A stretch of 64,000 bases of DNA from DASSUW01 sp963774155. Its GTDB lineage: Bacteria; Actinomycetota; Thermoleophilia; Solirubrobacterales; Solirubrobacteraceae. The stretch is from contig CAVZDW010000002.1 in the NCBI GenBank assembly GCA_963774155.1, forward strand, positions 186,001-250,000. The letters are read 5' to 3'. A program made the position numbers and the translations under genes. The notes beneath the pieces are model-generated. The model did not search any database and had not been told where the DNA came from. It was given only the letters and a program-made list of their open reading frames with translations. The stretch's first letter is position 1. Every line of letters begins with the position of its first letter. This document shows, in pieces, positions 25,635 through 37,435 of the stretch.

Positions 25635-28347
25635 GTGGGAACGAGTTGGCCGCGGCCGCGATCTTTGGGAGAGTCTTCTTCGGGAGTGGCCCAGACGCAC
25701 CAGCAGCCCCGATCCTCAGCTGATCGATTCCTTTCGCGACCGGTTCTCGTCGAGCGGCTGTCAGCGAGCGCTCCGGGCACCGTGACGCTTGTCTGCGCGC
25801 CGGCGGGAAGCGGGAAGACCGTTCTGCTGCGCTCGTGGGCCGCAGCGACGGACGCGGCTGTCGCGTGGGTCACGGTCGAGCGCGGCGAGCGTGATGCGCA
25901 ACGGTTCTGGCTTCACGTGATCGGCGCGGTCGCCGATGCGGCCGGTGACGAGGTCATCGAGCGGGTCAGCCCGGCGCCGCAGTTCGCAGGCGCGTCTGGT
26001 GCTGGAGCGCCTGTTGGCGCAGCTCGAGCGGCTCGAGGAGCCGCTCGCGTTGGTGATCGACGACCTGCACGAGCTTGACTCCGACGACGCGCTCGTCTGG
26101 CTGGAGATGCTGCTCAGGCGGCTGCCGGCACGGCTGCGGGTCGTGCTCGCGACACGCGAGGAGCCGGCGCTCGGCCTGCATCGCCTGAGGCTCGTGGGCG
26201 AACTGACCGAAGTGCGCGGGCCCGACCTGCGCTTCTCGCTCGACGAAACCCGCTCCCTGCTCCGCGTCAGCGGAATCACTCTGTCGGATACCGGGCTCGA
26301 CTCGCTGCAGGAACGCACCGAGGGATGGCCGGCCGGTATGCGCCTGGCGGCGATCTCGCTGACCACGCACCCGGATCCGGAGCGCTTTGCGTCCGAGTTC
26401 TCGGGCAGCGAGCGGACCGTGGCGGGCTACCTGCTCGCCGAGGTGCTCCAGCTCCAGCCGCCGGAGGTGTGCGACCTGCTCTTGCGCACGTCGATTCTCG
26501 AGCGCGTCAGCGGCCCACTGGCCGATGCACTCACCGGCGGCACCGGAGCCGAGGCCACCCTGCAGCGGCTCGAAGTCCAGAACGCGTTCGTCACCGCTCT
26601 CGACGCCGCCCGAACCTGGTTTCGCTACCACCACCTGTTCGCCGATCTGTTGCGCCTCGAGTTGCGGCGCGTCGCGCCGGCGACGATCCCGTCGCTGCAT
26701 CGCGCCGCGGCCGACTGGCACGAACAGGAGGGCGACGTCGTCGAAGCGATCCGCCACTATCAGGCAGGCGGTGACTGGGCACCGGCTGGGCGCCTGCTCG
26801 TGGACAACTTCCTCACGCTGACGATGGACGGACGCGGCGAGACGCTCCACGCCCTGCTCGGGGTGTTTCCGCCCGATGCCCATCTGGACGACGGAAATCT
26901 CGCGGCTGCGCTTGCGATCGACAACATTGTCCACGGCCGGCTCGACGAGGCCGCCGCCCAGCTGCACGTCGCTCGGCGCCTCGCGACGGCCGTGCCGGCA
27001 GAGAGACGGCGCGTCTTCCAGGTGTATTTGGCCGTCGTCGAGGTCGAGCTCGCCCGCAGGCAGAACGACCTGCCCAAGGCTCAGGACGCCATGAGCGGAC
27101 TGGAGGGAGCGCTCGGCGCTACGGCAGAGGTCAGCGAGCTGCCCGTGCGGCCCGAGTACTGGGCACTCACGCTCATGAACCTCGGCATCGCGGAGCTGTG
27201 GGCCGATCGCCCCGACGACGCACGGCAGCACCTCGAGGACGCCCTCAGCCGCACGCGCCGGATCTCACGACCGTTCATCGAGGTCGGCTGCCTCGCGCAC
27301 CTCGCACTCGCGGCGCCGCTGACCGGGCAGCCGTTGCCGCTCGCGCTCGAGCTGAGCGAGCGGGCACTCGCGATCGCCGACGAGCACGGCTGGACCAGCC
27401 AGTCGATGACAACCGGTGCGTTCGCGACGGCCGGCATGGCGCTCGTGCGGATGGGGCGCTTCGCCGAAGCCGAGCGCCAGCTCGCTCGCGCGGAGGAGTC
27501 GTTACGCGCCGCCGGCGACCCGGGAACCGAGGTCGTGTTCCATCATGCCCGCGGCATGTTGCGCTTCGGCGAGGGCCGCTTCGATGAAGCGCTGGCGGAG
27601 TTCGCCCGCGCGCAGGGCCTGGAACGGCTGCTCGCCGGCAAGCACGCGTTCACGGTCGACGTGCGCGGCCGGGCTCTCCAGCTCTGGGCGCGCATGGGCG
27701 ACATGGAGTCTGCGCAACGAGCGCTCGCTGGTTTGAGCCCGCAACAGCGCAACCGCGCCGCGGTGCGCATCGCGCTCGGGGCTCTGGCGCTCGAGCAGGA
27801 CGACCCGCAACAGGCGGTCGAGGCGCTGGCGCCGGTGATTGCCGGGTCTGCGCCGGCGCTGTCCGAGCGCTGGGCGCGCGTCGAGGCACTGCTGCTCGAC
27901 GCCACCGCCCGCGATCGTCTCGGCGACCGGCGCGCGGCGGAGGAGTCGCTCGAGGCAGCGCTCGAGCTCGCCGAGCCCGAAGGCCTGGTGCTGCCCTTCT
28001 TGCTGTGGCCGAGCCGCGACCTGCTCGAGCGCCACCCCAAACACCGGACCGCCCACGCGACGCTGATCTCCACGATCCTCGACACGCTCGCCGGCCGCTC
28101 CGCGCCTGAGCGCGGAGCGGCGGAGCCGTTGCGCGATCAGCTGAGCACCGCGGAGCTGCGCGTCGTCAGGTACCTGCCGAGCAATCTGACCGCGGCGGAA
28201 ATCGCGTCCGAACTGATCGTCTCGACCAACACCGTGCGTACGCACATGCGCCACATCTACGCCAAGCTCGACGCGCACACGCGCAGCGAGGCCGTCGCGC
28301 GAGCGCGCGAGCTCGGGCTGGTCGCACCTGGAGCCGTGCGCGGCTGA
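25635..28347 (+). pseudogene. MalT-like LuxR-family ATP-dependent regulator, frameshifted near 25985
   Basis: The N-terminal part (ATG 25635 or GTG 25686) reads RPVLVERLSA then the Walker A CAPAGSGKTVLL at about 25796-25831 and stays open to 26078, but family resemblance ends at VSPAPQF. The rest runs +1 from before 25990: ARLVLERLLAQLERLEEPLALVIDDLHEL (Walker B), GWPAGMRLAAISL, FRYHHLFADLLRLEL, TPR-like repeats over residues 300-720, and a C-terminal LuxR HTH (LSTAELRVVRYLPSNLTAAEIA...NTVRTHMRHIYAKL). Skipping one base near 25985 gives about 900 residues, normal for MalT-type STAND regulators. An internal start at 25936 would lack the P-loop. Flanked by two copies of the same operator, so it is the likely regulator of its neighbours. 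Confidence 0.8.
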
Positions 28348-28355
28348 GCTAGCTC

Positions 28356-28952
28356 TTACAGCTCCTCGCGCAGGGCGCGAATCTCGAATGCGCGCACGAT
28401 CGTCGTGATGCCCTGCATGAGCGCCCAGATACCGGCGAAGACCAGGAGCACGTACGCCTTCTCGATGAAGAACGAGCCAGATGTCCAGAAGGCAAGCGCC
28501 GTCATCAGGATCCCGGAGATGAGCCCGATCCACCAGAGCGGGTTGATCGCACGCTCCAGGAACGCGCGAACCATCCACCACACGGCGACGATCAGGAAAA
28601 GAAACCCGAGCGTGTCGGCGAGTCCGGCGAAGGTGTCCGTGGGGTTGGCGAAGCAGACGACGGCCGAAACGAGGAAAAGGCCGCCGAACAGCGCCCAGGC
28701 CCAGCGCATCGGCACGTCCAGCCTCGCCAGCGCGATGTTCTCGATGCCGACGCCGAGGAACATCAGCCCGACGAGGATGCCGACCGTGCTCGCGGACGCC
28801 TGGTCGAACTGGAGGATGACGAGCGCTACGGCAACCCACGCGATCCCTGCAACGAGCAAGGTCCACCAGTAGCCGGTGAGCTTGCGTGCGCTGTCGCGCA
28901 AGGATGGAATGCTGGGCGCTTCGAACTGCGGTGTGGCGACGTGTTCACTCAT
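28356..28952 (-). CDS. HdeD/DUF308-family membrane protein
   Basis: 198 residues with about six membrane helices (WWTLLVAGIAWVAVALVIL, LFGGLFLVSAVVCF, LGFLFLIVAVWWMV and others). The start ATG 28952 follows a perfect GGAGG with 5-base spacing; an upstream ATG (29000) overlaps the operator and is not preferred. HdeD-type proteins are linked to acid or envelope stress. Shares the operator at 29004-29032 with the divergent gene. Confidence 0.85.
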   Translation of the reverse strand: MSEHVATPQFEAPSIPSLRDSARKLTGYWWTLLVAGIAWVAVALVILQFDQASASTVGILVGLMFLGVGIENIALARLDVPMRWAWALFGGLFLVSAVVCFANPTDTFAGLADTLGFLFLIVAVWWMVRAFLERAINPLWWIGLISGILMTALAFWTSGSFFIEKAYVLLVFAGIWALMQGITTIVRAFEIRALREEL

Positions 28953-29003
28953 GATGACCTCCAAGGGGTCGTTGTTGTCGCCACCGATGCTCAACGCCAC
29001 ACG

Positions 29004-29032
29004 TGTGAGCTGTCGTCACGCGTTTTGCGTGA
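29004..29032. promoter_or_regulatory. Triple half-site operator B
   Basis: TGTGA (29004-29008), N7, TCACG (29016-29020), N7, CGTGA (29028-29032). The first 18 bases (CGTGTGAGCTGTCGTCAC, 29002-29019) match operator A at 17 positions. It lies between the divergent HdeD-like (start 28952) and VIT-like (start 29053) genes. Confidence 0.65.
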
Positions 29033-29052
29033 TGGCGAGAGACTGCCGACCG

Positions 29053-29544
29053 ATGACGAGCGCCGCCTACGAGCATCTCGGGCCCAGTCAGTTCTCGCGC
29101 CTCATCTACGGCGCGATCATCGGACTCGCGCTGACCGTTGCCCTGGAGCACGAGGAGCCTGATGCCGCCGTGATGGCCGGAACGCTCGTCGGAACGGGAG
29201 TCGCCGCCGGTCTTGCCGAGTTCTACAGCGAGTTCCTCGGGACGGAGGTCAGCACGCGCCGACGGGTCGACCGCGCGCGCGTCCGCGAGATTGCGGCCAA
29301 CTTCGTGGCCCTCGTTTTCGGAGCCAGCTTCCCGGCGATCTTCTTCTTGCTCGCGGCGGCCGGGGCCATGCAGATCGATACCGCATTCGAAGTCGCCAAA
29401 TGGTCCGGGCTCCCGCTCACCGCCTTCTACGGGCTCTGCGCCGCACGCCTCCGCGGGGAGGGATGGCCGGCGGCGTTCTTCCAGGCCGCCGTGGTGGCAC
29501 TGATCGGAGGTTTGCTCATCGCGTTCAAGGCGCTACTGCACTGA
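29053..29544 (+). CDS. VIT-like small membrane protein
   Basis: 163 residues with about five hydrophobic helices: LIYGAIIGLALTVALEHEE at the start, GTLVGTGVAAGLAEFYSEFLG, FVALVFGASFPAIFFLLAA and AVVALIGGLLIAFKALL. The acidic residues EHEE and EFYSE recall vacuolar iron transporter-like proteins, but full metal-site conservation is not evident. Probably co-regulated with the HdeD-like gene through operator B. Confidence 0.6.
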   Translation: MTSAAYEHLGPSQFSRLIYGAIIGLALTVALEHEEPDAAVMAGTLVGTGVAAGLAEFYSEFLGTEVSTRRRVDRARVREIAANFVALVFGASFPAIFFLLAAAGAMQIDTAFEVAKWSGLPLTAFYGLCAARLRGEGWPAAFFQAAVVALIGGLLIAFKALLH

Positions 29545-29676
29545 GGTCGTTCTGGCGCGCTGGCGGTCGCTCGGTTCAAGAGGAGCGCGCATCCGGCGCG
29601 TTCTCGGCCTTAGGGTGGTCAGCGTCTAGCAGTTGCCGTCCGGCGGCGGCTCTCGATCCGACCACGAACACCCACG

Positions 29677-30702
29677 ATGGAACTTCGGCCTCTCGGGCAC
29701 ACCGGCGTACAGGTCAGCAGCTTCTGCCTCGGAGCGATGATGTTCGGCGCGTGGGGCAACCCCGATCGCGATGACTCGATCCGGATCATCCACGCGGCGC
29801 TTGACGCCGGCATCAACTTCATCGACACGGCCGATGTCTATGGCGCGGGCGAGTCCGAGGAGATCGTCGGCAAGGCACTCACCGGGGGCCGGCGTGACGA
29901 CGTTGTGCTGGCGACGAAGTTCCATAATCCGATGGGCGAAGACCCCAACCGGCGTGGCAACTCGCGCCGCTGGATCATGCGCGCGGTCGAGGACTCGCTG
30001 CGCCGGCTCAACACGGACTGGATCGACCTTTACCAGGTCCACCGCCCCGACCCGAGCACGGACATCGACGAGACGCTGTCGGCGCTGAGCGACCTCGTTC
30101 GCCAGGGGAAGGTCCGCTACATCGGCACCTCGACCTTCCCGGCCAGCCAGCTGGTCGAGGCGCAGTGGACGGCCCGCGACCGCGGCTTGCAGCGGTTCGT
30201 CACCGAGCAGCCGCCCTACTCGATCCTCGTCCGCGGCGTCGAGGCCGACGTCCTGCCGACGTGCGCGCGGCACGGCATCGCCGTGATGTCCTACAGCCCG
30301 CTGGCCGGGGGCTGGCTGTCGGGTCGCTGGCGCAAGGAAGGAGGCCAGCAGGCCTCCTCGCGCGCCAGCCGACTGCCGGAGCGCTTCGATCTGACCGATC
30401 CATACAACCAGCGCAAGCTCGACGCCGTCGAGGAGCTCGCGCAGCTCGCCGAGCACGCAGGGCTGACGCTGATTCAGCTCGCGATCGCGTTCGCGAAAGC
30501 GCACCCCGCCGTCACGTCGCCGCTGATCGGCCCACGGACCATGGAACAGCTCGAGACGCAGCTCGCTGCGGCTGACGTCGTGCTTCTTGACGACGTGCTC
30601 GACCGCATCGACGAGATTGTCCCACCGGGCACCACCATCAACCCGGCCGACAGCTCCTTCGACAACCCCGCGCTCGCGCCCGCAGCTCGGCGCCGCACGT
30701 AA
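29677..30702 (+). CDS. Aldo/keto reductase
   Basis: 341-residue TIM-barrel NADPH oxidoreductase. The catalytic tetrad is visible: Asp and Tyr in FIDTADVYGAGESEE, Lys in VLATKFH, His in DLYQVHRPDPS. MELRPLGHTGVQVSSFCLG is the usual opening. The C-terminal cofactor region PLIGPRTMEQLETQLAA is intact. Stands alone between convergent units; substrate unknown. Confidence 0.9.
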   Translation: MELRPLGHTGVQVSSFCLGAMMFGAWGNPDRDDSIRIIHAALDAGINFIDTADVYGAGESEEIVGKALTGGRRDDVVLATKFHNPMGEDPNRRGNSRRWIMRAVEDSLRRLNTDWIDLYQVHRPDPSTDIDETLSALSDLVRQGKVRYIGTSTFPASQLVEAQWTARDRGLQRFVTEQPPYSILVRGVEADVLPTCARHGIAVMSYSPLAGGWLSGRWRKEGGQQASSRASRLPERFDLTDPYNQRKLDAVEELAQLAEHAGLTLIQLAIAFAKAHPAVTSPLIGPRTMEQLETQLAAADVVLLDDVLDRIDEIVPPGTTINPADSSFDNPALAPAARRRT

Positions 30703-30717
30703 CGCGATCAGCGAACC

Positions 30718-30750
30718 GAGCCGCGCCCGACAGCCGGCGGCGCGTGGCTC
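30718..30750. terminator. Bidirectional hairpin between convergent genes
   Basis: GAGCC (30718-30722) pairs with GGCTC (30746-30750) and the inner GCGCCCG/CGGCGCG segments pair imperfectly. It separates the aldo/keto reductase from the convergent YbdD gene. Confidence 0.5.
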
Positions 30751-30820
30751 CGTACTCGGGCGGAGCAGCGATCGTTGAATCAGAGGCCGGTCCGACCCCA
30801 GCAAACGCCCGAGAGAGACT

Positions 30821-31009
30821 TCAGCAGCAGCGCGCGCGAGGGTTCTCCGCGCGCGCGTCCTGCCGCCGCCGCTCGAAGTCGCGCCGCGACATCACCGGCT
30901 GATCGGGATGGTCGCGCCGCATGTGCTCGACGTACCGCGGATAGGCCGACTCGCCCGACACCTCGCGCAGGTACCAGCGCACGCCCGCGAACGCCTGCTT
31001 CACGGTCAT
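30821..31009 (-). CDS. YbdD/YjiX family small protein, partner of CstA
   Basis: 62 residues: MTVKQAFAGVRWYLREVSGE, then YPRYVEHMRRDHPDQPVMSRRDF, the signature of the YbdD/YjiX (DUF466) family. It overlaps the CstA gene by four bases. In enterobacteria the homologues accompany CstA/BtsT pyruvate transporters and are needed for uptake. Confidence 0.88.
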   Translation of the reverse strand: MTVKQAFAGVRWYLREVSGESAYPRYVEHMRRDHPDQPVMSRRDFERRRQDARAENPRARCC

Positions 31010-33189
31010 GGCTCACCGCCCGTCCGCGTGGGCTCGCGCTCGGGCCGGTCGAAGCGCGCCGAGCCGCCGTTCGCGCTCGCCACCAGCGCGCGCTCGTCGG
31101 CGGTGGGGAACAGCCCGGCCGGCGCCACGATCTTCGACTCCACGTACTCGACCTCGGTCGAGGGCAGCGGCTCGCGGGCGCGGATCGCCTTGATCCAGAT
31201 ACGCGAGGCGTCGAGGATCACCACGATGATCAGTGTCGCAAACAGCGCCGCGAGGATCCCGTCGACGGTCGAGTTCGTGACGATCGCCTGCATCTGGTCG
31301 GCGTCCAGCGCCGGCGGCAGCACCTCGCCGGCGTCCAGCGCCTCCTTGTAGGTGTCGCGCTGGGCGAAGAAGCCGATCTTCGGGTCGTCCGAGAACACCT
31401 TCTGATAGCTCGCCGTGAGCGTCACGGTCGCGTCCCAGGCCAGCGGGATGCCGGTGACCCACGCCCATTTCAGCCTGCCCGACTTTATGAGCAGCGTCGT
31501 CGCCACGGTCAGCGCGACGGCCGCCAGCAGCTGGTTGGCGATGCCGAACAGCGGGAACAGCTGGTTGATCCCGCCGAGCGGGTCCGTCACGCCGACGTAG
31601 AGGAAGTAGCCCCACGCGGCGACCACGACGGCGCTCGTGAAGTAGAGGCCGGGCTTCCAGCTCACGTTGCCCATCGGCTTCCAGACGTTGCCGAGCGTGT
31701 CCTGCAGCATGAAGCGCCCGACCCGCGTGCCCGCGTCCACCGTGGTGAGGATGAACAGGGCCTCGAACATGATCGCGAAGTGGTACCAAAAGGCCTGGAG
31801 CCCGGCCCCCGTTGCTCCGGAGAAGATCTGGGACATGCCGAAGGCGAGCGTCGGCGCCCCGCCGGTGCGGTGGAGGATCGACTCCTCCTCGACCGCGGCG
31901 GCGGCGCCCGACAGCGTCTCGGGACTGACCTGGAAGCCGAGGCCGTTGACCGCCTGCGAGGCCGACTGCACCGTGTCGCCGACCACGGCGGCCGGCGCGT
32001 TCATCGCGTAGTAGATGCCGGGGTCGATGATCGAGGCGGCGATGATCGCCATCACCGCGACGAACGACTCCATGAGCATCGCGCCGTAGCCGATGAAGCG
32101 GACCTGCGTCTCCTTCTCGATCATCTTCGGCGTCGTGCCGGAGGCGATCAGCGAGTGGAAGCCCGAGAGCGCGCCGCACGCGATGATGATGAAGACGAAC
32201 GGGAACAGCGAGCCGGCGAACACGGGGCCCTCGCCGTTCGTCGCGAACTCCGTGATCGCCTGGTTCTGCAGCACGGGCAGCGTCACGACGATGCCGATCG
32301 CGAGCAGGATGATCGTGCCGATCTTCATGAAGGTCGACAGGTAGTCCCGCGGCGTCAGCAGCATCCACACCGGGAGCACCGACGCGATGAAGCCGTAGGC
32401 GATCAGGCAGAACGTCAGCGTCTCCGGCGAGAGCGTGAAGGTGTCGGCCAGGCTCGAGTCCTGCACGAACCCGCCGGCGACGATGGCGAGCAGGAGCAGC
32501 GACACGCCGATCACCGTGGTCTCCATCACCCGCCCGGGCCGGATCACGCGCAGGTAGAAGCCCATGAAGAGCGCGATGGGGATGGTCATCGCGAGCGAGA
32601 ACGTGCCCCAGGGCGACTCGGCCAGCGCGTTCACGACCACCAGCGCCAGGACGGCGAGCAGGATGATCATGATCGAGAAGACGGCGAGCAGCGCGGCGAC
32701 GCCGCCCACCGGGCCGATCTCGTCGCGCGCCATCTGCCCGAGGCTCTTGCCGTCGCGGCGCATCGAGAAGAACAGGACGACCATGTCCTGGACCGCGCCG
32801 GCGAAGATGACGCCGACGATGATCCAGATCGTGCCGGGCAGGTAGCCCATCTGGGCGGCCAGGACCGGGCCGACGAGCGGGCCGGCGCCGGCGATCGCGG
32901 CGAAGTGGTGGCCGAACAGGACCCGCCGGTCCGTCGGCTGGTAGTCCATGTCGTTGTCGAGCCGCTCGGCGGGCGTGGCCCGCTTGCGGTCGACGCCGAG
33001 CACCTTGTACGCGATGAAGCGCGCGTAGAAGCGATAGGCGATGGCGTACGAGCCGAGAGCGGCGGCGATCAGCCAGACCGCCGAGATCTGCTCGTCGCGC
33101 ACGAGGGCGATGACGCCCCACGCGACGGCCCCCGCCAACGCCACCGCCGTCCAGATCGCAATCGAGCGCGCTCGAGACTTGGTTCTCAC
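31006..33189 (-). CDS. cstA: Carbon starvation protein A, pyruvate/peptide transporter
   Basis: 727 residues with about 16-18 membrane helices. It starts GTG 33189 with GGAGG 5 bases upstream. PTDRRVLFGHHFAAIAGAGPLVGPVLAAQMG is the CstA signature (seen at residues 83-113 region), and FHSLIASGTTPKMI and GATGAGLQAFWYHFAI follow. Homologues import pyruvate under starvation. The coupled YbdD gene supports the assignment. Confidence 0.92.
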   Translation of the reverse strand: MRTKSRARSIAIWTAVALAGAVAWGVIALVRDEQISAVWLIAAALGSYAIAYRFYARFIAYKVLGVDRKRATPAERLDNDMDYQPTDRRVLFGHHFAAIAGAGPLVGPVLAAQMGYLPGTIWIIVGVIFAGAVQDMVVLFFSMRRDGKSLGQMARDEIGPVGGVAALLAVFSIMIILLAVLALVVVNALAESPWGTFSLAMTIPIALFMGFYLRVIRPGRVMETTVIGVSLLLLAIVAGGFVQDSSLADTFTLSPETLTFCLIAYGFIASVLPVWMLLTPRDYLSTFMKIGTIILLAIGIVVTLPVLQNQAITEFATNGEGPVFAGSLFPFVFIIIACGALSGFHSLIASGTTPKMIEKETQVRFIGYGAMLMESFVAVMAIIAASIIDPGIYYAMNAPAAVVGDTVQSASQAVNGLGFQVSPETLSGAAAAVEEESILHRTGGAPTLAFGMSQIFSGATGAGLQAFWYHFAIMFEALFILTTVDAGTRVGRFMLQDTLGNVWKPMGNVSWKPGLYFTSAVVVAAWGYFLYVGVTDPLGGINQLFPLFGIANQLLAAVALTVATTLLIKSGRLKWAWVTGIPLAWDATVTLTASYQKVFSDDPKIGFFAQRDTYKEALDAGEVLPPALDADQMQAIVTNSTVDGILAALFATLIIVVILDASRIWIKAIRAREPLPSTEVEYVESKIVAPAGLFPTADERALVASANGGSARFDRPEREPTRTGGEP

Positions 33190-33249
33190 GAGATCCTCCC
33201 TAGGTCTCTCTCACCCGGTCGGATCCCCTGCGCAGGGTCGCGGCAAACG

Positions 33250-33279
33250 CTAGTCGTACAAGTGCTAGTCGTACAAGTG
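33250..33279 (-). repeat. 15-bp tandem duplication at the 3' end of the RTX-like gene
   Basis: CTAGTCGTACAAGTG occurs at 33250-33264 and again at 33265-33279. Each copy encodes the end HLYD plus stop on the minus strand, so the duplication repeats the last four codons and the stop without altering the product. Confidence 0.9.
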
Positions 33280-33810
33280 GTTCCGGTCGTTCACGGCGTC
33301 CTTGGCGCTCTTATGCAGGACGCGCTCGCAGTTCTTGCGCTCGACCTTCTTGTTCTGGGTCTTGCTCACGTAGAGGATGTCGTCCCCGCCCGCGCCGCAG
33401 TCGACGAAGCCCCGGCCGAACCAGATACGGATGGTGTCGTTGCCCGCGCCGCCGTAGATCACGTTCCAGCCGTGGCTGGCATAGACCCAGTCCTTGCCGG
33501 ACCCGGCGCGGAGCGTGTCCTTCTGGTCGTTCGTGTTGCCGGAGGCCTTGTGGTCGCCCCAGATCACGTCGTGCCCGCCACGGCCGTGGATCCTGTCGTC
33601 CCCATGGCCTCCGAGCAGCTCGTCGTTGGCGGCTGCGCCCTCGTGCGAGGTGTCGGTGTCCTCGGAGTTGATCCAGAGCTCGCCGTCGATCTTCGGCCAA
33701 TCGTCCTTGGGCGCGCCCGCCTGGGCAGGCGCGACGAGGCCGATCGTGAGGATCGTCACAAGAATCAAAGTTCGGTGAAGCATGTTCAACCGGTTCCCCC
33801 GTTCCATCAT
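33265..33810 (-). CDS. Secreted RTX-like (hemolysin-type Ca-binding repeat) protein
   Basis: 181 residues. The start ATG 33810 overlaps the ilvA stop (ATGA); an ATG at 33783 is an alternative and gives MLHRTLILVTILTIGLVAPAQA, a clear signal peptide cut after AQA. The mature part holds calcium-binding nonapeptide-like repeats: LLGGHGDDRIHGRGGHDVIWGD and IYGGAGNDTIRI. Short for an RTX protein; probably a small extracellular beta-roll. Follows ilvA but has no obvious metabolic link. Confidence 0.78.
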   Translation of the reverse strand: MMERGNRLNMLHRTLILVTILTIGLVAPAQAGAPKDDWPKIDGELWINSEDTDTSHEGAAANDELLGGHGDDRIHGRGGHDVIWGDHKASGNTNDQKDTLRAGSGKDWVYASHGWNVIYGGAGNDTIRIWFGRGFVDCGAGGDDILYVSKTQNKKVERKNCERVLHKSAKDAVNDRNHLYD

Positions 33811-35024
33811 CGCAACACCTGTGTGTGGTAGCCGGCCTCGCGCAGGGTGGCGACCACCTCCTCGGCGTGATCGTGCCCGCGCGTCTCCAGCACCAGCTCC
33901 ACGGCGGTCTCGCGGACATGCAGGTCAAGACCTTCGCGCACGTGGGCGACGTCGACGATGTTGGCGCCCGTGGAGGCGATGCCGCCCAGCAGGCGCGCGA
34001 GGTTGCCGGGTCGGTCGGGGAGGCGCGTGAGCACGACGAGCCGGCGCCCGGCCTGGGACTCGTGGCGGCGGGCGACGGCGGCCAGCATCCCGGGATCGAC
34101 GTTGCCGCCGGAGAGGATGGCGACGGTGGTGCCCTGCTCGGCGGCCTTGATCTGGCCGCCGAGCAGTGCGGCGACGCCGACCGCGCCCGCTCCCTCGACG
34201 ACGAGCTTGCAGCGCACCATGAGCACGACCATGGCCTCGGCCACGGCGTCCTCCTCCACGACCACGATGCCGTCGGCGTGCTCGCCGAGGAGCCGCAGCG
34301 TGAGGTCGCCGGGGCGCTTGACGGCGATGCCGTCGGCGATGGTCAGCGCCGACGTGACGGGCACCGGCGTGCCGGTGCGCAGCGACTCCGGGTACGGCGA
34401 GCAGGCGGCGACCTGCACGCCGACGACCTGCACATCGGGCTTGGCCGCCTTGACGCCGATGGCGATGCCCGCGCACAGCCCTCCCCCGCCGACCGGCACC
34501 ACGATCCTGGCGAGGTCGGGCACCTCCTCGAGCAGCTCGAGGCCGAGCGAGCCCTGGCCGGCCACGATGTCCGGATCGTCGAACGGGTGCACGAAGGCGA
34601 GGCCGCCCTCGCGGGCGCGCGCCTGCGCGAGCTCGAGGCACTCGTCGACCGACCCGCCGCCGATGTGGACGGTCGCGCCCTGCCCGCGTGCGGCCTCGAT
34701 CTTGGAGAGCGGCGCCTCGTCGGGCACGAAGACCTCGCACGGCACGCCGCGGGCGCGCGCAGCGGCCGCCAGGCTCTGCGCGTGGTTGCCCGCCGACGCC
34801 GCCACCACGCCGCCCGCGCAGCCGCTCTCGCCGAGCGCCGCGAGCTTGGCCGCGGCGCCGCGGATCTTGAACGAGCCGGTGCGCTGGAGGTTCTCGGCCT
34901 TGAGCAGCACCGTGCCGCCGGCGCGGTCGGAGATCGTGCGGGTGGACAGGATCGGCGTCCGCCGCGCGACCGCGTCCACCGCGGGCCGCGCCGCGGCGAC
35001 GTCGTCGGCGGTCACCTGGGTCAT
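33807..35024 (-). CDS. ilvA: Threonine ammonia-lyase with C-terminal ACT domain (catabolic type)
   Basis: 405-residue PLP enzyme converting threonine to 2-oxobutyrate and ammonia. The PLP Lys is in LQRTGSFKIRGA near residue 57; SAGNHAQSLA and VPVGGGGLCAGIA are the other PLP contacts. Residues 325-405 form one ACT domain (LTRLPDRPGNLARLLGGIAS). One ACT and about 400 residues fit the short TdcB/IlvA form. It overlaps ridA by one base. Confidence 0.92.
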   Translation of the reverse strand: MTQVTADDVAAARPAVDAVARRTPILSTRTISDRAGGTVLLKAENLQRTGSFKIRGAAAKLAALGESGCAGGVVAASAGNHAQSLAAAARARGVPCEVFVPDEAPLSKIEAARGQGATVHIGGGSVDECLELAQARAREGGLAFVHPFDDPDIVAGQGSLGLELLEEVPDLARIVVPVGGGGLCAGIAIGVKAAKPDVQVVGVQVAACSPYPESLRTGTPVPVTSALTIADGIAVKRPGDLTLRLLGEHADGIVVVEEDAVAEAMVVLMVRCKLVVEGAGAVGVAALLGGQIKAAEQGTTVAILSGGNVDPGMLAAVARRHESQAGRRLVVLTRLPDRPGNLARLLGGIASTGANIVDVAHVREGLDLHVRETAVELVLETRGHDHAEEVVATLREAGYHTQVLR

Positions 35025-35416
35025 CAGTCGGGGAGCGCGAGCACCATGTCGATCTCGACGTCGGCGCCCAGCGGCAGGGCCGCCACGCCGATCGTGCTGC
35101 GAGCCGGCGGATCGGTCTCGAAGTACGTGGCGTAGGCCTCGTTGACGTCCTTGAACGCCGAGATGTCGGTCACGTAGATCCCGACCCGCACCGCGTCCGA
35201 CAGCTGCGCGCCGGCGGCGGCCGCGACGATCGCGAGGTTGTCGAGGCAGCGGCGCGTCCGGTCGCCGATCGAGCCCTCGACGAGCTGGCCGGTGTCCGGG
35301 TCGACGGGCGTCTGCCCGGAGAGGAAGACGAGGCCGTTGGAGATGACGGCGTGGGAGTACGGGCCGGCAGCCGGCGGGCCCGGGTCCGCGTTGACCGTTT
35401 CGCGATGATGGGACAT
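35024..35416 (-). CDS. ridA: RidA family enamine/imine deaminase
   Basis: 130 residues: AGPYSHAVISNGLVFLSGQTPVD, then GDRTRRCLDNL and RSTIGVAALPLGADVEIDMVLAL with the conserved Arg. RidA hydrolyses the 2-aminoacrylate/2-aminocrotonate released by threonine dehydratase. The one-base stop/start overlap with ilvA makes the pairing direct. Divergent from the DUF255 gene with 23 bases between starts. Confidence 0.92.
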   Translation of the reverse strand: MSHHRETVNADPGPPAAGPYSHAVISNGLVFLSGQTPVDPDTGQLVEGSIGDRTRRCLDNLAIVAAAAGAQLSDAVRVGIYVTDISAFKDVNEAYATYFETDPPARSTIGVAALPLGADVEIDMVLALPD

Positions 35417-35439
35417 ATGGAGAGGGAACCTAGCGCGAC

Positions 35440-37389
<1,950 letters not shown>

Positions 37390-37435
37390 TCCCCTGAGTG
37401 GGGCTAGCCGTACTTCAGGCGAATGACGCGTCTGG

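Noticed and set aside
30775..33831. 1018-residue plus-strand open frame
   Set aside because: Lies antisense to cstA and the RTX-like gene, is His/Arg/Asp-rich and has no domain.
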